Positions 8,105 through 16,277 of a DNA stretch of 27,911 bases are shown in pieces (positions within the stretch are counted from its first letter, which is position 1; each line of letters begins with the position of its first letter). This stretch comes from SIG578 sp036311245 (GTDB lineage: Bacteria; Bacillota; Clostridia; Oscillospirales; Ruminococcaceae). A program made the translations under genes and the position numbers. Under the pieces are notes generated by a model. It ran no database searches, was not told the DNA's origin, and saw nothing but the letters and a program-made list of their open reading frames with translations. The DNA is taken from assembly GCA_036311245.1 (NCBI GenBank), contig JAXJQH010000105.1, positions 1 through 27,911 on the forward strand, read 5' to 3'.

Positions 8105-8133
8105 ATTATATAACTTTTGCTTTAAAAAATCAA
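8105..8133 (-). promoter_or_regulatory. Sigma-A promoter of metG-tatD-ywlG
   Basis: On the reverse strand TTGATT (8133-8128), 17-base spacer, TATAAT (8110-8105), giving a leader of about 30 bases. Confidence 0.75.
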
Positions 8134-8163
8134 ATAAAAAGACAAGAAATATTAAAAATATAT

Positions 8164-8220
8164 TATAATACGGCTTTTTGCCGTGCATTTGATAGAAAAT
8201 CGCCCTGAAATCAGTATAAA
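8164..8220 (+). promoter_or_regulatory. Possible glgC promoter region with a small leader hairpin
   Basis: Candidate -10 boxes are TATAAT at 8164-8169 (no good -35) and TATAAA at 8215-8220 with TTGATA at 8189-8194 (spacer 20). An ACGGC/GCCGT hairpin with a T5 loop lies at 8170-8184. I cannot choose between them. Confidence 0.35.
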
Positions 8221-8275
8221 GTGGGACTTGCCTGAATATCTATGAAATGAAAAAAGTTTCTTGGAGGTAAAAGGA

Positions 8276-9493
8276 ATGTTTCGCAAAAAAGAGTGGATAG
8301 CAATGCTGCTCGCGGGAGGTCAGGGTAGCAGACTTGGGGCGCTGACGAAAAATATGGCAAAGCCGGCTGTTCCGTTTGGAGGTAAGTATCGCATAATTGA
8401 TTTCACGCTGTCAAACTGCATAAATTCAGGCATAGATACCGTTGGTGTGCTGACACAGTATCAGCCGCTTGAGCTGAGTGATTACATAGGAAACGGAGGC
8501 CCGTGGGACCTTAACCGAATGTATGGCGGGGTTCACATCTTGCCGCCCTATCAGCAGATAGACGGGGCAGATTGGTATAAAGGAACTGCCAACGCAGTCT
8601 ACCAAAATCAGGCATTTATCGAGAGATATGACCCCGAATATGTGATAATCCTTTCGGGTGACCATATATATCAGATGGACTATAAAAAGATGCTGATAGA
8701 ACACAGAAAGGCTCAGGCAGATTGCACCATTGCTGTTTTGGATGTGCCAATTTCCGAAGCGAGCCGCTACGGAATAATGAACACCGATCAAAACGGAAAA
8801 ATTTATGAGTTTGAGGAAAAGCCTAAGTGCCCCAAAAGCACTCTTGCGTCAATGGGTGTGTATATTTTTAACTGGCAAAAGCTAAAAAAATATCTGCACG
8901 CCGATGAAAAGGACAAAACCTCAGCAAACGATTTCGGGAAAAATATTATCCCTAAAATGCTTGCGGCGGGTGAAAACCTCTATGCCTATCGCTTTAATGG
9001 ATATTGGAAGGATGTAGGAACCATTAAAAGCCTTTGGGAAGCTAATATGGACCTTTTGGGCGATGAGCTTAAAGAGGGCTTTTCCCGCAGCGCTCTCAGA
9101 ATATATTCCCGCACTCCCTTTTTGCCGCCACAATATATTTCAAAGAATGCTCAGTTGAGCGAAAGTATAGTGGCAGAAGGGTGCGAGGTGTTCGGAAAGA
9201 TAAAAACCTCTATTCTGTTTGCGGGCGTACAGGTCGAGGAGGGCGCAGAAATAACAGACAGCATTATAATGCCGGGCTGCAGGATAGGCAAGGGTAGCAA
9301 GATAAACTGCTGCATTATGGGTGATGGCTGCACAATAGGTCAGAATGTTATAATCGGAGAAGCAAAAGGAAAAGGGGAAGTGGCTGAAAGCGATATAACA
9401 GTTTTTGCAAGCAGGATAAAAATTCCCTCAGGCCTATGCGTTAAAAAAGGGAAAACAGTACTGAGGAGCCGCAGGGAACAAAAAAGTGTTTAA
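8276..9493 (+). CDS. glgC: Glucose-1-phosphate adenylyltransferase (ADP-glucose pyrophosphorylase)
   Basis: Makes ADP-glucose from glucose-1-phosphate and ATP, the committed step of bacterial glycogen synthesis. The 405-residue protein has the nucleotidyltransferase loop LLAGGQGSRLG (about 12-22), KPAVPFGGKYRIIDF, WYKGTANAVYQN, LSGDHIYQMDY with the metal-binding Asp, EFEEKPK, and a C-terminal left-handed beta-helix with hexapeptide-like repeats (about 285-395). I start at ATG 8276, 8 bases after GGAGG; an in-frame TTG at 8261 overlaps that site and is rejected. Many Firmicutes pair glgC with glgD, glgA and glgP, but none follows here, so either they are elsewhere or this GlgC acts alone. Confidence 0.94.
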   Translation: MFRKKEWIAMLLAGGQGSRLGALTKNMAKPAVPFGGKYRIIDFTLSNCINSGIDTVGVLTQYQPLELSDYIGNGGPWDLNRMYGGVHILPPYQQIDGADWYKGTANAVYQNQAFIERYDPEYVIILSGDHIYQMDYKKMLIEHRKAQADCTIAVLDVPISEASRYGIMNTDQNGKIYEFEEKPKCPKSTLASMGVYIFNWQKLKKYLHADEKDKTSANDFGKNIIPKMLAAGENLYAYRFNGYWKDVGTIKSLWEANMDLLGDELKEGFSRSALRIYSRTPFLPPQYISKNAQLSESIVAEGCEVFGKIKTSILFAGVQVEEGAEITDSIIMPGCRIGKGSKINCCIMGDGCTIGQNVIIGEAKGKGEVAESDITVFASRIKIPSGLCVKKGKTVLRSRREQKSV

Positions 9494-9504
9494 AAGTTGC
9501 ACAA

Positions 9505-9547
9505 AAGGAGAGAGCAAAATGCTCTCTCCTTAAACTATTTTTGTGTA
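9505..9547 (+). terminator. Weak intrinsic terminator after glgC
   Basis: A hairpin of at least 10 bp, AGGAGAGAGC (9506-9515) with GCTCTCTCCT (9521-9530). The only T-run, TTTTTG, starts about eight bases after the stem, so efficiency is doubtful. Confidence 0.55.
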
Positions 9548-9627
9548 AAAAAATAGAGATTTCTTAAACAACTTATTCTAAAAAACAAAAACTTTGTGAA
9601 TTTTGTTTAAATTTCTGTTAAAATTAC

Positions 9628-9656
9628 TTGCAAATTGCTCAAATTTTTTGTAAAAT
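9628..9656 (+). promoter_or_regulatory. Sigma-A-type promoter of the PucR-type regulator
   Basis: TTGCAA (9628-9633), 17-base spacer, TAAAAT (9651-9656), the same two hexamers and spacing as the darA and galE promoters. The leader is about 80 bases and contains a small dyad, CCAA...GGGG-TTTT-CCCG...TTGG, near 9702-9725. The rest of the 9548-9744 gap is AT-rich with no other clear signal. Confidence 0.65.
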
Positions 9657-9744
9657 AGATATGCTGTAAGAATTATGTGCAATTTTAACAAAAGAAAGTA
9701 GCCAATATGGGGTTTTCCCGCTTGGTGAAGAGGGGTATTTAGGA

Positions 9745-10830
9745 ATGTCAAATAAGCTTTTTAAAGATGTGATTCAGCAGATGAAGGTTTCTATTGATAG
9801 AGTTATCGGTGTTGTGGACTCAACTGCAACCGTCGTTGCCTGCAGTAATTCCTCAAAAATCGGTGAAACCAATGAGTTTGTTCTTTTAGATATTGCGGAC
9901 ACATCTGAGATTTTCGTGCGTGACGGATATACATATAAATCCTTCGGCGGCGTTGTTAAATCGGGATTTGCGGTTTTTGTAGAGGGCTCGGATGAAATTG
10001 CTGCCCGTTATGCCAATATTCTTGCAATCTCTTTTGGCAATATCAAACAGTATTATGACGAAAAGTATGACAGAAATAACTTTATCAAAAATGTTATTCT
10101 TGATAATATTCTCCCCGGTGAAATTTTCTTAAAGGCAAGAGAGTTTCATTTCAACACCGATGTCAGCCGTGTTGCAGTTCTTATCCGAATTCTTTCGGAT
10201 AATGAGGTTTCGGTTTATGATGTTATTCAAAATCTTTTCCCCGACAAGCAAAAGGATTTTGTTCTTAACATCAGTGAAAAAGAGGTTGTTCTGATAAAGG
10301 AAATCAAGCCCAATATCGAAACTCGCGACCTTGAAAAGATGGCTCGCTCTATCGTTGACACTCTGGGCAGCGAATTCTACACCCAGTCTGCCGTCGGTAT
10401 CGGAACTGTAGTTTACGGTATTAAGGACCTTGCGCGTTCTTACAAAGAGGCTCAGATTGCTCTTGAGGTTGGCAAAGTGTTTGACACCGATAAGATAATC
10501 ATCAGCTATGATAACCTCGGTATTGCCCGCCTTATATATCAGCTTCCCACAACCCTTTGTGAGGCATTCCTTCAGGAGGTTTTCAAAAAAGGCTCTATTG
10601 AAAGCCTTGATCAGGAAACCCTCTTTACCATTCAGAAATTTTTCGAGAATAACCTAAACGTTTCCGAAACCTCCAGAAAGCTTTTTGTTCACAGAAACAC
10701 ACTTGTTTACCGTTTGGAGAAAATCAAAAAGCTTACCGGACTGGAGCTTCGTGAATTTGACCACGCCATTATTTTTAAGGTGGCTCTTATGGTCAAAAAG
10801 TACCTTGCAGCAAATCCGGTAAAATATTGA
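9745..10830 (+). CDS. PucR/CdaR-type transcriptional regulator with C-terminal helix-turn-helix
   Basis: A 361-residue putative DNA-binding regulator. The C-terminal segment (about 294-350), with FFENNLNVSETSRKLFVHRN and NTLVYRLEKI, is the HTH_30 domain of the PucR/CdaR family. The middle (about 110-280), including VGIGTVVYGIKDLARSYKEA, matches the GGDEF-like CdaR domain that precedes it. The N-terminal ~100 residues look like a small sensor region without an obvious diacid-recognition signature. There are no membrane segments. Effector and targets are unknown; family members sense sugar diacids, purines or amino acids. It lies just upstream of ftsEX, separated by a possible terminator hairpin, so whether it controls the envelope genes is speculation. 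Confidence 0.85.
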   Translation: MSNKLFKDVIQQMKVSIDRVIGVVDSTATVVACSNSSKIGETNEFVLLDIADTSEIFVRDGYTYKSFGGVVKSGFAVFVEGSDEIAARYANILAISFGNIKQYYDEKYDRNNFIKNVILDNILPGEIFLKAREFHFNTDVSRVAVLIRILSDNEVSVYDVIQNLFPDKQKDFVLNISEKEVVLIKEIKPNIETRDLEKMARSIVDTLGSEFYTQSAVGIGTVVYGIKDLARSYKEAQIALEVGKVFDTDKIIISYDNLGIARLIYQLPTTLCEAFLQEVFKKGSIESLDQETLFTIQKFFENNLNVSETSRKLFVHRNTLVYRLEKIKKLTGLELREFDHAIIFKVALMVKKYLAANPVKY

Positions 10831-10837
10831 TAAACAT

Positions 10838-10878
10838 ATTTGGCGGACTTGGAATAAAGCCCGCCAAATCAAATTTTA
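10838..10878 (+). terminator. Hairpin between the regulator and ftsE, possible partial terminator
   Basis: ATTTGGCGG (10838-10846) pairs with CCGCCAAAT (10861-10869) around a 14-base loop. Only a short AAATTTTAG follows, so it may attenuate rather than end transcription. No separate strong promoter for ftsE is visible downstream. Confidence 0.5.
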
Positions 10879-10900
10879 GATTATAGGTGGTGTCTGTTTT

Positions 10901-11581
10901 TTGATTAGTTTTGATTCAGTAACAAAGATATATGCTAACGGCACCAAGGCGCTGGATGACGTAAGTTTTACAATAGAAAAAGGCGAATTTGCCTTTATAG
11001 TCGGAGCTTCGGGAGCGGGTAAAAGCACCCTACTTAAGTTGATTATGCGTGAGGAAGAGCCCACCTCGGGTCACATAACGGTAAGCAATTTCGCATTAAG
11101 CAGCCTAAGACAAAAGGATGTTCCTCAGCTTCGCCGCTCGCTGGGCATAGTTTTTCAGGATTTCCGTCTTATCGAGAATATGACGGTTTATGAAAATGTT
11201 GAGTTTGCCCTGCGTGTAACCAATGTTCCCTCACGAAATATCCGCAAAAGGGTTTCGTATGTGTTGGGTCTTGTCGGTCTTGCCGATAAGGCGCGTAGCT
11301 ACCCTGCGCAGCTTTCGGGCGGTCAGCAGCAGAGAGTTGCTCTTGCCCGCGCGCTTGTAAATAACCCCGCTATAATTATTGCCGATGAGCCCACGGGAAA
11401 TGTTGACCCCGAAATGTCGCACGAAATTGTTGAGCTTCTCAATGAGATAAACCATTGTGGGACAACCATTTTGATGGTAACCCACGAACATAGCTTGGTT
11501 AATGAATTCGGCCGCCGTGTTATTACTATAAGAGACGGTAAGGTTGAATCAGATATTCCGGATGGAGGTGTAAAGTCATGA
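10901..11581 (+). CDS. ftsE: Cell-division ABC ATPase FtsE
   Basis: ATPase of the FtsEX complex, which couples ATP hydrolysis at the membrane to activation of a peptidoglycan hydrolase during division or elongation. The 226-residue protein has Walker A GASGAGKST (35-43), the Q-loop in FQDFRLI, the signature LSGGQQQR (138-145), Walker B with ADEPTGNVD, and the switch His in VTHEH. The start appears to be TTG at 10901: the reading MISFDSVTKIY matches the FtsE N-terminus, AGGTGG lies 10 bases upstream, and no nearby in-frame ATG exists. The rare start and long spacing may keep FtsE low. It overlaps ftsX in an ATGA, as is usual. Confidence 0.94.
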   Translation: MISFDSVTKIYANGTKALDDVSFTIEKGEFAFIVGASGAGKSTLLKLIMREEEPTSGHITVSNFALSSLRQKDVPQLRRSLGIVFQDFRLIENMTVYENVEFALRVTNVPSRNIRKRVSYVLGLVGLADKARSYPAQLSGGQQQRVALARALVNNPAIIIADEPTGNVDPEMSHEIVELLNEINHCGTTILMVTHEHSLVNEFGRRVITIRDGKVESDIPDGGVKS

Positions 11582-12474
11582 GACTTGGCAGCTTCACCTA
11601 CCTTTTGAAGCAAGGCGCAAAAAATACATACCTGAATAAAGCGATGTCATTTGCCTCTGTCGGCGTTCTGACAGCCTGCCTCGTCTTGGTTGGAATGGCA
11701 GCATTGTTTTCTGAAAACATAAAAAGTATAGTCGGATTTATTCAGCAGCAGAATGAAATAGTTATTTATGTAGACGATAATCTTTCATCAGGGCAGGAAG
11801 CAATTCTCGATAGACAGATTCGCTCAATGGATAACATTTCAAGTGTAACATATACATCAAAAGAACAAGCCTTTGATGACCAAAAGGAAAAATTGGGTGA
11901 CCTTTTGGAGGGTTATGAAAACGAGGATGTTTTTCCTGCATCCTACCATGTAAAGGTTAAAGACTTGTCACTTATAGATAGCAATATTGAGGCGCTCAAA
12001 TCTCTTGAAGGCATTTATAGAGTCGATGCGCCGACAGATGTTGCCGAAATTATGGTCAAAACCGATAGAGGAGTATCTCTCGGAGGAACGGTGGTTGTTG
12101 TAGCACTGCTTATAGTTTCCTTTGTTATTATTATGAACACCATCAAGATAACGGTGTTCAGCCGCCGCCGCGAGATAAACATTATGAAATATGTAGGCGC
12201 GACAAACGGATTTATCCGTATGCCCTTCCTTGTAGAGGGAATGATTTTGGGCGGTATCTCAGCGCTTATAGCATTTTTCATAGTCTGGTATTTCTACGCT
12301 CAGATTATGTCCGCAATTCAGGGCGATGCAAATGGCTGGCTCAGCTCGGCAACAGCAACACTTATCCCGTTTTCTGATGTGGCGCTGCCTCTTGTTGTAG
12401 CCTATCTTGTATCGGGAGTTATAATTGGCGGACTTGGTAGCTTAGTAAGTATTCGCAAACACTTAAAAGTTTAA
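11578..12474 (+). CDS. ftsX: Cell-division membrane protein FtsX
   Basis: Membrane partner of FtsE. The 298-residue protein has the FtsX topology: a short cytoplasmic N-terminus, TM1 (about 22-44), a large extracellular loop (about 45-165) that contacts the hydrolase, then three TM helices (about 170-194, 216-240 and 266-290) in the FtsX-like permease domain. The RRREINIMKYVGATNGFIR segment before TM3 is the conserved coupling region. It starts four bases inside ftsE and is followed 20 bases later by an M23 hydrolase, the expected kind of FtsEX client. Confidence 0.94.
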   Translation: MRLGSFTYLLKQGAKNTYLNKAMSFASVGVLTACLVLVGMAALFSENIKSIVGFIQQQNEIVIYVDDNLSSGQEAILDRQIRSMDNISSVTYTSKEQAFDDQKEKLGDLLEGYENEDVFPASYHVKVKDLSLIDSNIEALKSLEGIYRVDAPTDVAEIMVKTDRGVSLGGTVVVVALLIVSFVIIMNTIKITVFSRRREINIMKYVGATNGFIRMPFLVEGMILGGISALIAFFIVWYFYAQIMSAIQGDANGWLSSATATLIPFSDVALPLVVAYLVSGVIIGGLGSLVSIRKHLKV

Positions 12475-12494
12475 AAAAGGAGGCGCAAAAACAG

Positions 12495-13670
12495 ATGACA
12501 GCTTGCAGTTTAAAAAAGAAAACCATTGCCTTTGCTCTGGCGGCGGTTCTTATCTTCTCGGGAATTGGCGCAGTAGAACCTGTAAAACCGCAGGCAGCCA
12601 CCGTTTCAAGCCTTGAGGATAGATACAGTCAGCTCGAAAGCGAGCTTAAAAAGCTCCAGAGCGAAATGAAAAGCACCCAAAACAAAAAATCACAGCAACT
12701 GAAATACAAAAAACAGCTTGATACAGAGATTTCACTTGTTGAAGAGCAGATAGATAACTTAAACAGTCAGGTCAGTGCACTTAACGCTCAGATTAAGCAA
12801 AATGAGGCGCTGCTCGCGGATAAAGAGGATGAAATCTCCGAAAATGACGAGCTGTTTAAGGCAAGACTTCGCGCAATGTATATGCAGAGCGAGGCTTCGG
12901 TGTGGGAAATGCTCCTCGGCTCAAAAAGCTATTCTGAGTTTATTCAGAATGCCGAGTATATGAAAAGACTTGCTCAAAACGACCAAGAGCTTATGGAAAA
13001 GCTTGATCAGGATAAAAAGAGTATAGTTGCAGCAAAAGAAACTATTGAAAATTCAAAAATCAAGCTTGAGGCAAATAAGAAAACCTTAAACTATAAAAAA
13101 GCAACCCTCAATTCAAAATATACCGAAAGCCAAAGTCTTCTAAACTCGCTTGTCAACGATGAAAACGAGCTGAGGCAACAGCAGATAAAAATAAATGAGG
13201 AAATGGAGAAAATCGACGAAGAGATTCGTCAGATGCTTGAGGATAAAGGCTCAAGCGGCGAGTTTGTCGGCGGTCAGTTCCTCTGGCCCGTTCCAAATTA
13301 TTCAACCATTACCTCAAAATTTGGCTGGAGAACGCTTTACGGCAAAGCAAACTGGCATACAGGTATCGATATTTCGGGATATAATATATTGGGCAAGAAT
13401 ATCGTTGCCGCAAATGCAGGAACGGTTATCAAAGCTGTGACTACCTATGTTCCTAAAAAGGGCTACGGTAAATATGTTATGATTGACCACGGTGGCGGCT
13501 ACACCACAATGTATGCGCACTGCACCAGCCTTTCTGTAAAGGTCGGTCAACAGGTAAAGCGCGGCGAGGTTATCGCTCAGGTAGGCTCTACAGGTAACTC
13601 AACGGGACCGCACTTGCACTTCGGTATTTACATAAACGGTAAGGAAGTTGATCCGCTGCCTTATCTGTAA
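12495..13670 (+). CDS. Secreted coiled-coil M23 (LytM-type) peptidoglycan hydrolase, EnvC-like
   Basis: A 391-residue exported protein: signal peptide (about 1-35, cleavage near PQAAT), a long coiled coil (about 40-250, rich in Q, E and K heptads), and a C-terminal M23 domain (about 265-391). The domain has the full metallopeptidase set: HTGID (H288, D292), MYAH (H342) and HLH (H373, H375), so it should cut peptide crosslinks or stem peptides. E. coli EnvC has the same layout but a degenerate LytM domain and only activates amidases; Gram-positive FtsEX clients PcsB and CwlO carry CHAP or NlpC/P60 domains. Placement right after ftsX argues that the coiled coil is the FtsX-binding, auto-inhibitory arm. 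That partnership is inferred from context. Confidence 0.9.
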   Translation: MTACSLKKKTIAFALAAVLIFSGIGAVEPVKPQAATVSSLEDRYSQLESELKKLQSEMKSTQNKKSQQLKYKKQLDTEISLVEEQIDNLNSQVSALNAQIKQNEALLADKEDEISENDELFKARLRAMYMQSEASVWEMLLGSKSYSEFIQNAEYMKRLAQNDQELMEKLDQDKKSIVAAKETIENSKIKLEANKKTLNYKKATLNSKYTESQSLLNSLVNDENELRQQQIKINEEMEKIDEEIRQMLEDKGSSGEFVGGQFLWPVPNYSTITSKFGWRTLYGKANWHTGIDISGYNILGKNIVAANAGTVIKAVTTYVPKKGYGKYVMIDHGGGYTTMYAHCTSLSVKVGQQVKRGEVIAQVGSTGNSTGPHLHFGIYINGKEVDPLPYL

Positions 13671-13734
13671 TCTCACCGCTAACAGTATTTTTAGAGGAAA
13701 ACCGATAAGAATATGAGGCAGAAGGGGAAACGAT

Positions 13735-14928
13735 ATGAATAAAAAAATCTCGTTAGGAACATCTATTGCTCTCATGGCTGTTGCTGCAGCAGTTGCCGTT
13801 GCAATAACGATGGTGTTCTCTACAACAATTTTTAATTCCAAGCTTTCAAGCATCAATGAGCGTCAGGCTATCTATGAAAAGATAACTGAAATAAATAAAA
13901 TCGTTCGCGAAAATTACAATGGCGAGGTTGATGAAACCAAGCTTCTTGATAACATTTCCGCAGGCTTTGCCTTTGGAATCGGCGATGATTATGCACAGTA
14001 TTACACCGCGCAGGAATATAGTGAGCTTAAAGACGATATGAATGGTAAAGCAGTAGGTATCGGAATTACCTGCGTTAAGGATACCGAGGGCTATGCTCGC
14101 CTTGTTTCGGTCTTTCCCGATTCTCCTGCTGAAATCAGCGGACTTCTGAAGGGCGACCAGATAGTCAAGGTTGCAGGAATAGATGTTCTGACAAGCTATA
14201 ACGAGGCGATAAACGCCCTTAAGGGTGATGCGGGTGAGGCGGTTGTCGTAACCTACCGAAGGGAAGGGGAGGACACCGAGGTTGAAATAACCCGCCGCAA
14301 GGTAACTGTCCCCAGCGTTGAAACACAGATGCTTGAGGGCGATATTGCCTATATCAAGATAACTGAATTTAGCAGCAACACAGTAAATCAGTTTGAATCG
14401 GCTGTCGGAGCTGCCCTTGATAAAAAGGCAAAGGGAATTATTTTCGATATCCGTAACAACGGCGGAGGAACAGTTAAATCCGCAGCTCAGATGATAGATA
14501 TTATCGTTCCTGAAGGCCCCGTTATTTCAAGCACTGATAAAAGCGGTGAAACCAAGGTTATTTATTCGTCCGATAGCGCCGATGTAAGTGTTCCCATGGC
14601 GGTGCTTGTAAATAAAAACACAGCAAGCGCTGCCGAGCTGTTTGCCGCGGCGCTGCGAGATTATGAAAAAGCAAAGCTTGTCGGCTCTGTCACCTACGGA
14701 AAAGGCGTTATGCAGGATGTTTACCCGCTTTCCGATGGCTCTGCAATTAAAATTACCACTGCAAGATTTAATCCCCCGAAATCCGAGAACTTTGACGGTG
14801 TGGGCTTAAAGCCCGACTTTGTGGTGGACCTTTCCGTCGAGCAGGAAAAAATGTGGTATGAACTCAACTTAACCAATGACCCGCAGCTAATCAAGGCTCT
14901 GTCTGTTGTAAAGGCCTTGAACAAATAA
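13735..14928 (+). CDS. ctpA: S41-family carboxy-terminal processing protease (CtpA/Prc)
   Basis: A 397-residue membrane-anchored or secreted serine protease. Residues about 8-30 form an N-terminal hydrophobic anchor or signal, followed by a PDZ domain (about 104-185) with GVGI-like carboxylate-binding sequence AVGIGITCV, and the tail-specific protease core. The catalytic dyad is visible as Ser298 in NTASAAEL and Lys323 in TYGKGVMQ; the 25-residue Ser-Lys spacing matches E. coli Prc. The family degrades or trims extracytoplasmic proteins, and in several bacteria its substrates are peptidoglycan hydrolases. Here it lies 64 bases after such a hydrolase gene. No C-terminal peptidoglycan-binding domain is seen, unlike B. 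subtilis CtpB relatives. Confidence 0.92.
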   Translation: MNKKISLGTSIALMAVAAAVAVAITMVFSTTIFNSKLSSINERQAIYEKITEINKIVRENYNGEVDETKLLDNISAGFAFGIGDDYAQYYTAQEYSELKDDMNGKAVGIGITCVKDTEGYARLVSVFPDSPAEISGLLKGDQIVKVAGIDVLTSYNEAINALKGDAGEAVVVTYRREGEDTEVEITRRKVTVPSVETQMLEGDIAYIKITEFSSNTVNQFESAVGAALDKKAKGIIFDIRNNGGGTVKSAAQMIDIIVPEGPVISSTDKSGETKVIYSSDSADVSVPMAVLVNKNTASAAELFAAALRDYEKAKLVGSVTYGKGVMQDVYPLSDGSAIKITTARFNPPKSENFDGVGLKPDFVVDLSVEQEKMWYELNLTNDPQLIKALSVVKALNK

Positions 14929-14958
14929 AATTTTATAAACTAAAAGGAGAACTTTCAA

Positions 14959-15432
14959 ATGAACGCAAAAAAGGCAATGACACAAGAAGAAGTTAAAGAA
15001 CTTGAACTTCAGCTCGATGAGCTTAAAACAATAAAAAGAAAAGAAGTGGCTGAGAAAATCAAGGTGGCTCGCTCTTTTGGTGACCTTTCTGAAAACAGCG
15101 AGTATGATGAAGCAAAAAATGAACAGGCTATGGTTGAGGAGCAGATTCTTCAGCTCGAGTCCATGCTAAAAAATGTTGAGCTTATAGATAGAGATGCCCT
15201 CACAACCGACTCTGTTGAGATTGGCCTTCACATCAAGCTTTACGATAATAAATATAAGGAAGAACTTCTTTATCAGATAGTCGGCTCCAACAGCGCCGAT
15301 CCCTCTAAGGGCAAAATATCCGATGAATCTCCTCTTGGAAAGGCTCTCAAGGGCAAAAAGGTAGGAGATACCGTCGAGGCTGAGGCTCCCGGCGGAGTTA
15401 TGAGCTTTAAAATTCTGGAAATCACAAAATAA
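14959..15432 (+). CDS. greA: Transcription elongation factor GreA
   Basis: Rescues backtracked RNA polymerase by stimulating transcript cleavage through the secondary channel. The 157-residue length is typical. The N-terminal coiled coil (about 5-75) carries the tip signature ARSFGDLSENSEYDEAK with the acidic residues D42 and E45, and the C-terminal FKBP-like domain (about 82-157) includes LGKALKGKKVGDTVEAEAP. Start ATG 14959 is behind AAAGGAG. Only about 30 bases separate it from ctpA, so it probably shares the envelope operon's transcript. Confidence 0.95.
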   Translation: MNAKKAMTQEEVKELELQLDELKTIKRKEVAEKIKVARSFGDLSENSEYDEAKNEQAMVEEQILQLESMLKNVELIDRDALTTDSVEIGLHIKLYDNKYKEELLYQIVGSNSADPSKGKISDESPLGKALKGKKVGDTVEAEAPGGVMSFKILEITK

Positions 15433-15454
15433 ATTCCCTTACGGAGGGCTGTAA

Positions 15455-16219
15455 ATGTCAGAGCAGGATAAAAGAAATGATAAGTTCGGTGATGATGCGC
15501 GTGCGCAGGCTATCCGAATAAAGAAAATAAGACAAGGTCTTATTCATGATACAGAGAATGAGGCATATGAAAAAGAAAAAGCGCAGCGAGAAGCTACGCC
15601 TGTCAGTACAAAGGATAAGATTAAAAACTTTTGGTACCATAATAAGTTGTTTGTTATTATCGGCTGTTTTATTGTGGTGGTGGTCTCGTTCATGACATAT
15701 CAGTCCTTTACCAAGGAAAGATATGATACAACCTTGCTTCTCTGCTCATATTCTTTCTATGACGAGGGAACAACCGAACAGTTATCCCAAGAATTTGGAA
15801 AGTATATGACAGATACTGACGGTAACAGAGAGGTCAATGTAGGTGTTTTTCAGGCAAACTTTACTGCCCCGGGAGAAGTAGAAGACCAAACCGGTTATGA
15901 GCAGGCGCTTCAGTCAAGAATTATGGCGGAAATTTATGTCGGTGAAAACTGTATTTTTATTATGCAAAAGGAAATTATGGATTCCCTTGCAGAGAAAGAG
16001 GTTTTTGCAGACCTCAGAGAGCTGATTGGAGCAGAAGGACAAGAGCCTGTTTATGGTGTGTCGATTGCAAATAGCAGCCTTTTTAAAGACAAGGTTTTTG
16101 ATAATGACCGCGGTGACTACTATGTCGGTATTCGGGTTTACAAAGAGGGTACTGATAAAGCCGCATATGACGCGCAGGTAAATGCTGTAAAAGAGCTTTT
16201 AAAAGATAATGTAAAATAA
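15455..16219 (+). CDS. Unknown single-pass membrane protein
   Basis: I do not recognise a family. The 254-residue protein has a charged cytoplasmic N-terminus (about 1-62, rich in K, R, D, E), one transmembrane helix (about 65-84) preceded by basic residues (KDKIKNFWYHNK), and an extracellular C-terminal domain of about 165 residues with no cysteine motif or catalytic signature I can name. The topology predicts inside-out insertion with the C-terminus outside. ATG 15455 follows ACGGAGGG after 9 bases and lies 22 bases after greA. It is the last gene before a strong terminator, so it is probably the last gene of the ftsE-to-greA transcript. A role in the cell envelope is only suggested by neighbours. 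Confidence 0.75.
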   Translation: MSEQDKRNDKFGDDARAQAIRIKKIRQGLIHDTENEAYEKEKAQREATPVSTKDKIKNFWYHNKLFVIIGCFIVVVVSFMTYQSFTKERYDTTLLLCSYSFYDEGTTEQLSQEFGKYMTDTDGNREVNVGVFQANFTAPGEVEDQTGYEQALQSRIMAEIYVGENCIFIMQKEIMDSLAEKEVFADLRELIGAEGQEPVYGVSIANSSLFKDKVFDNDRGDYYVGIRVYKEGTDKAAYDAQVNAVKELLKDNVK

Positions 16220-16222
16220 ACA

Positions 16223-16262
16223 AAAAAACATCGGCAGTCTAATTAGACTGCCGATGTTTTTT
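16223..16262. terminator. Strong bidirectional intrinsic terminator
   Basis: An 18-bp perfect stem (16223-16240 with 16245-16262) with an AATT loop; the A-run on one side and T-run on the other let it serve both convergent transcripts. Confidence 0.93.
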
Positions 16263-16277
16263 ACTTTTAGATTTTTC

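Noticed and set aside
8069..8275. Possible T-box or S-box leader for metG
   Set aside because: The promoter is about 30 bases from the ATG, so there is no room for a riboswitch.
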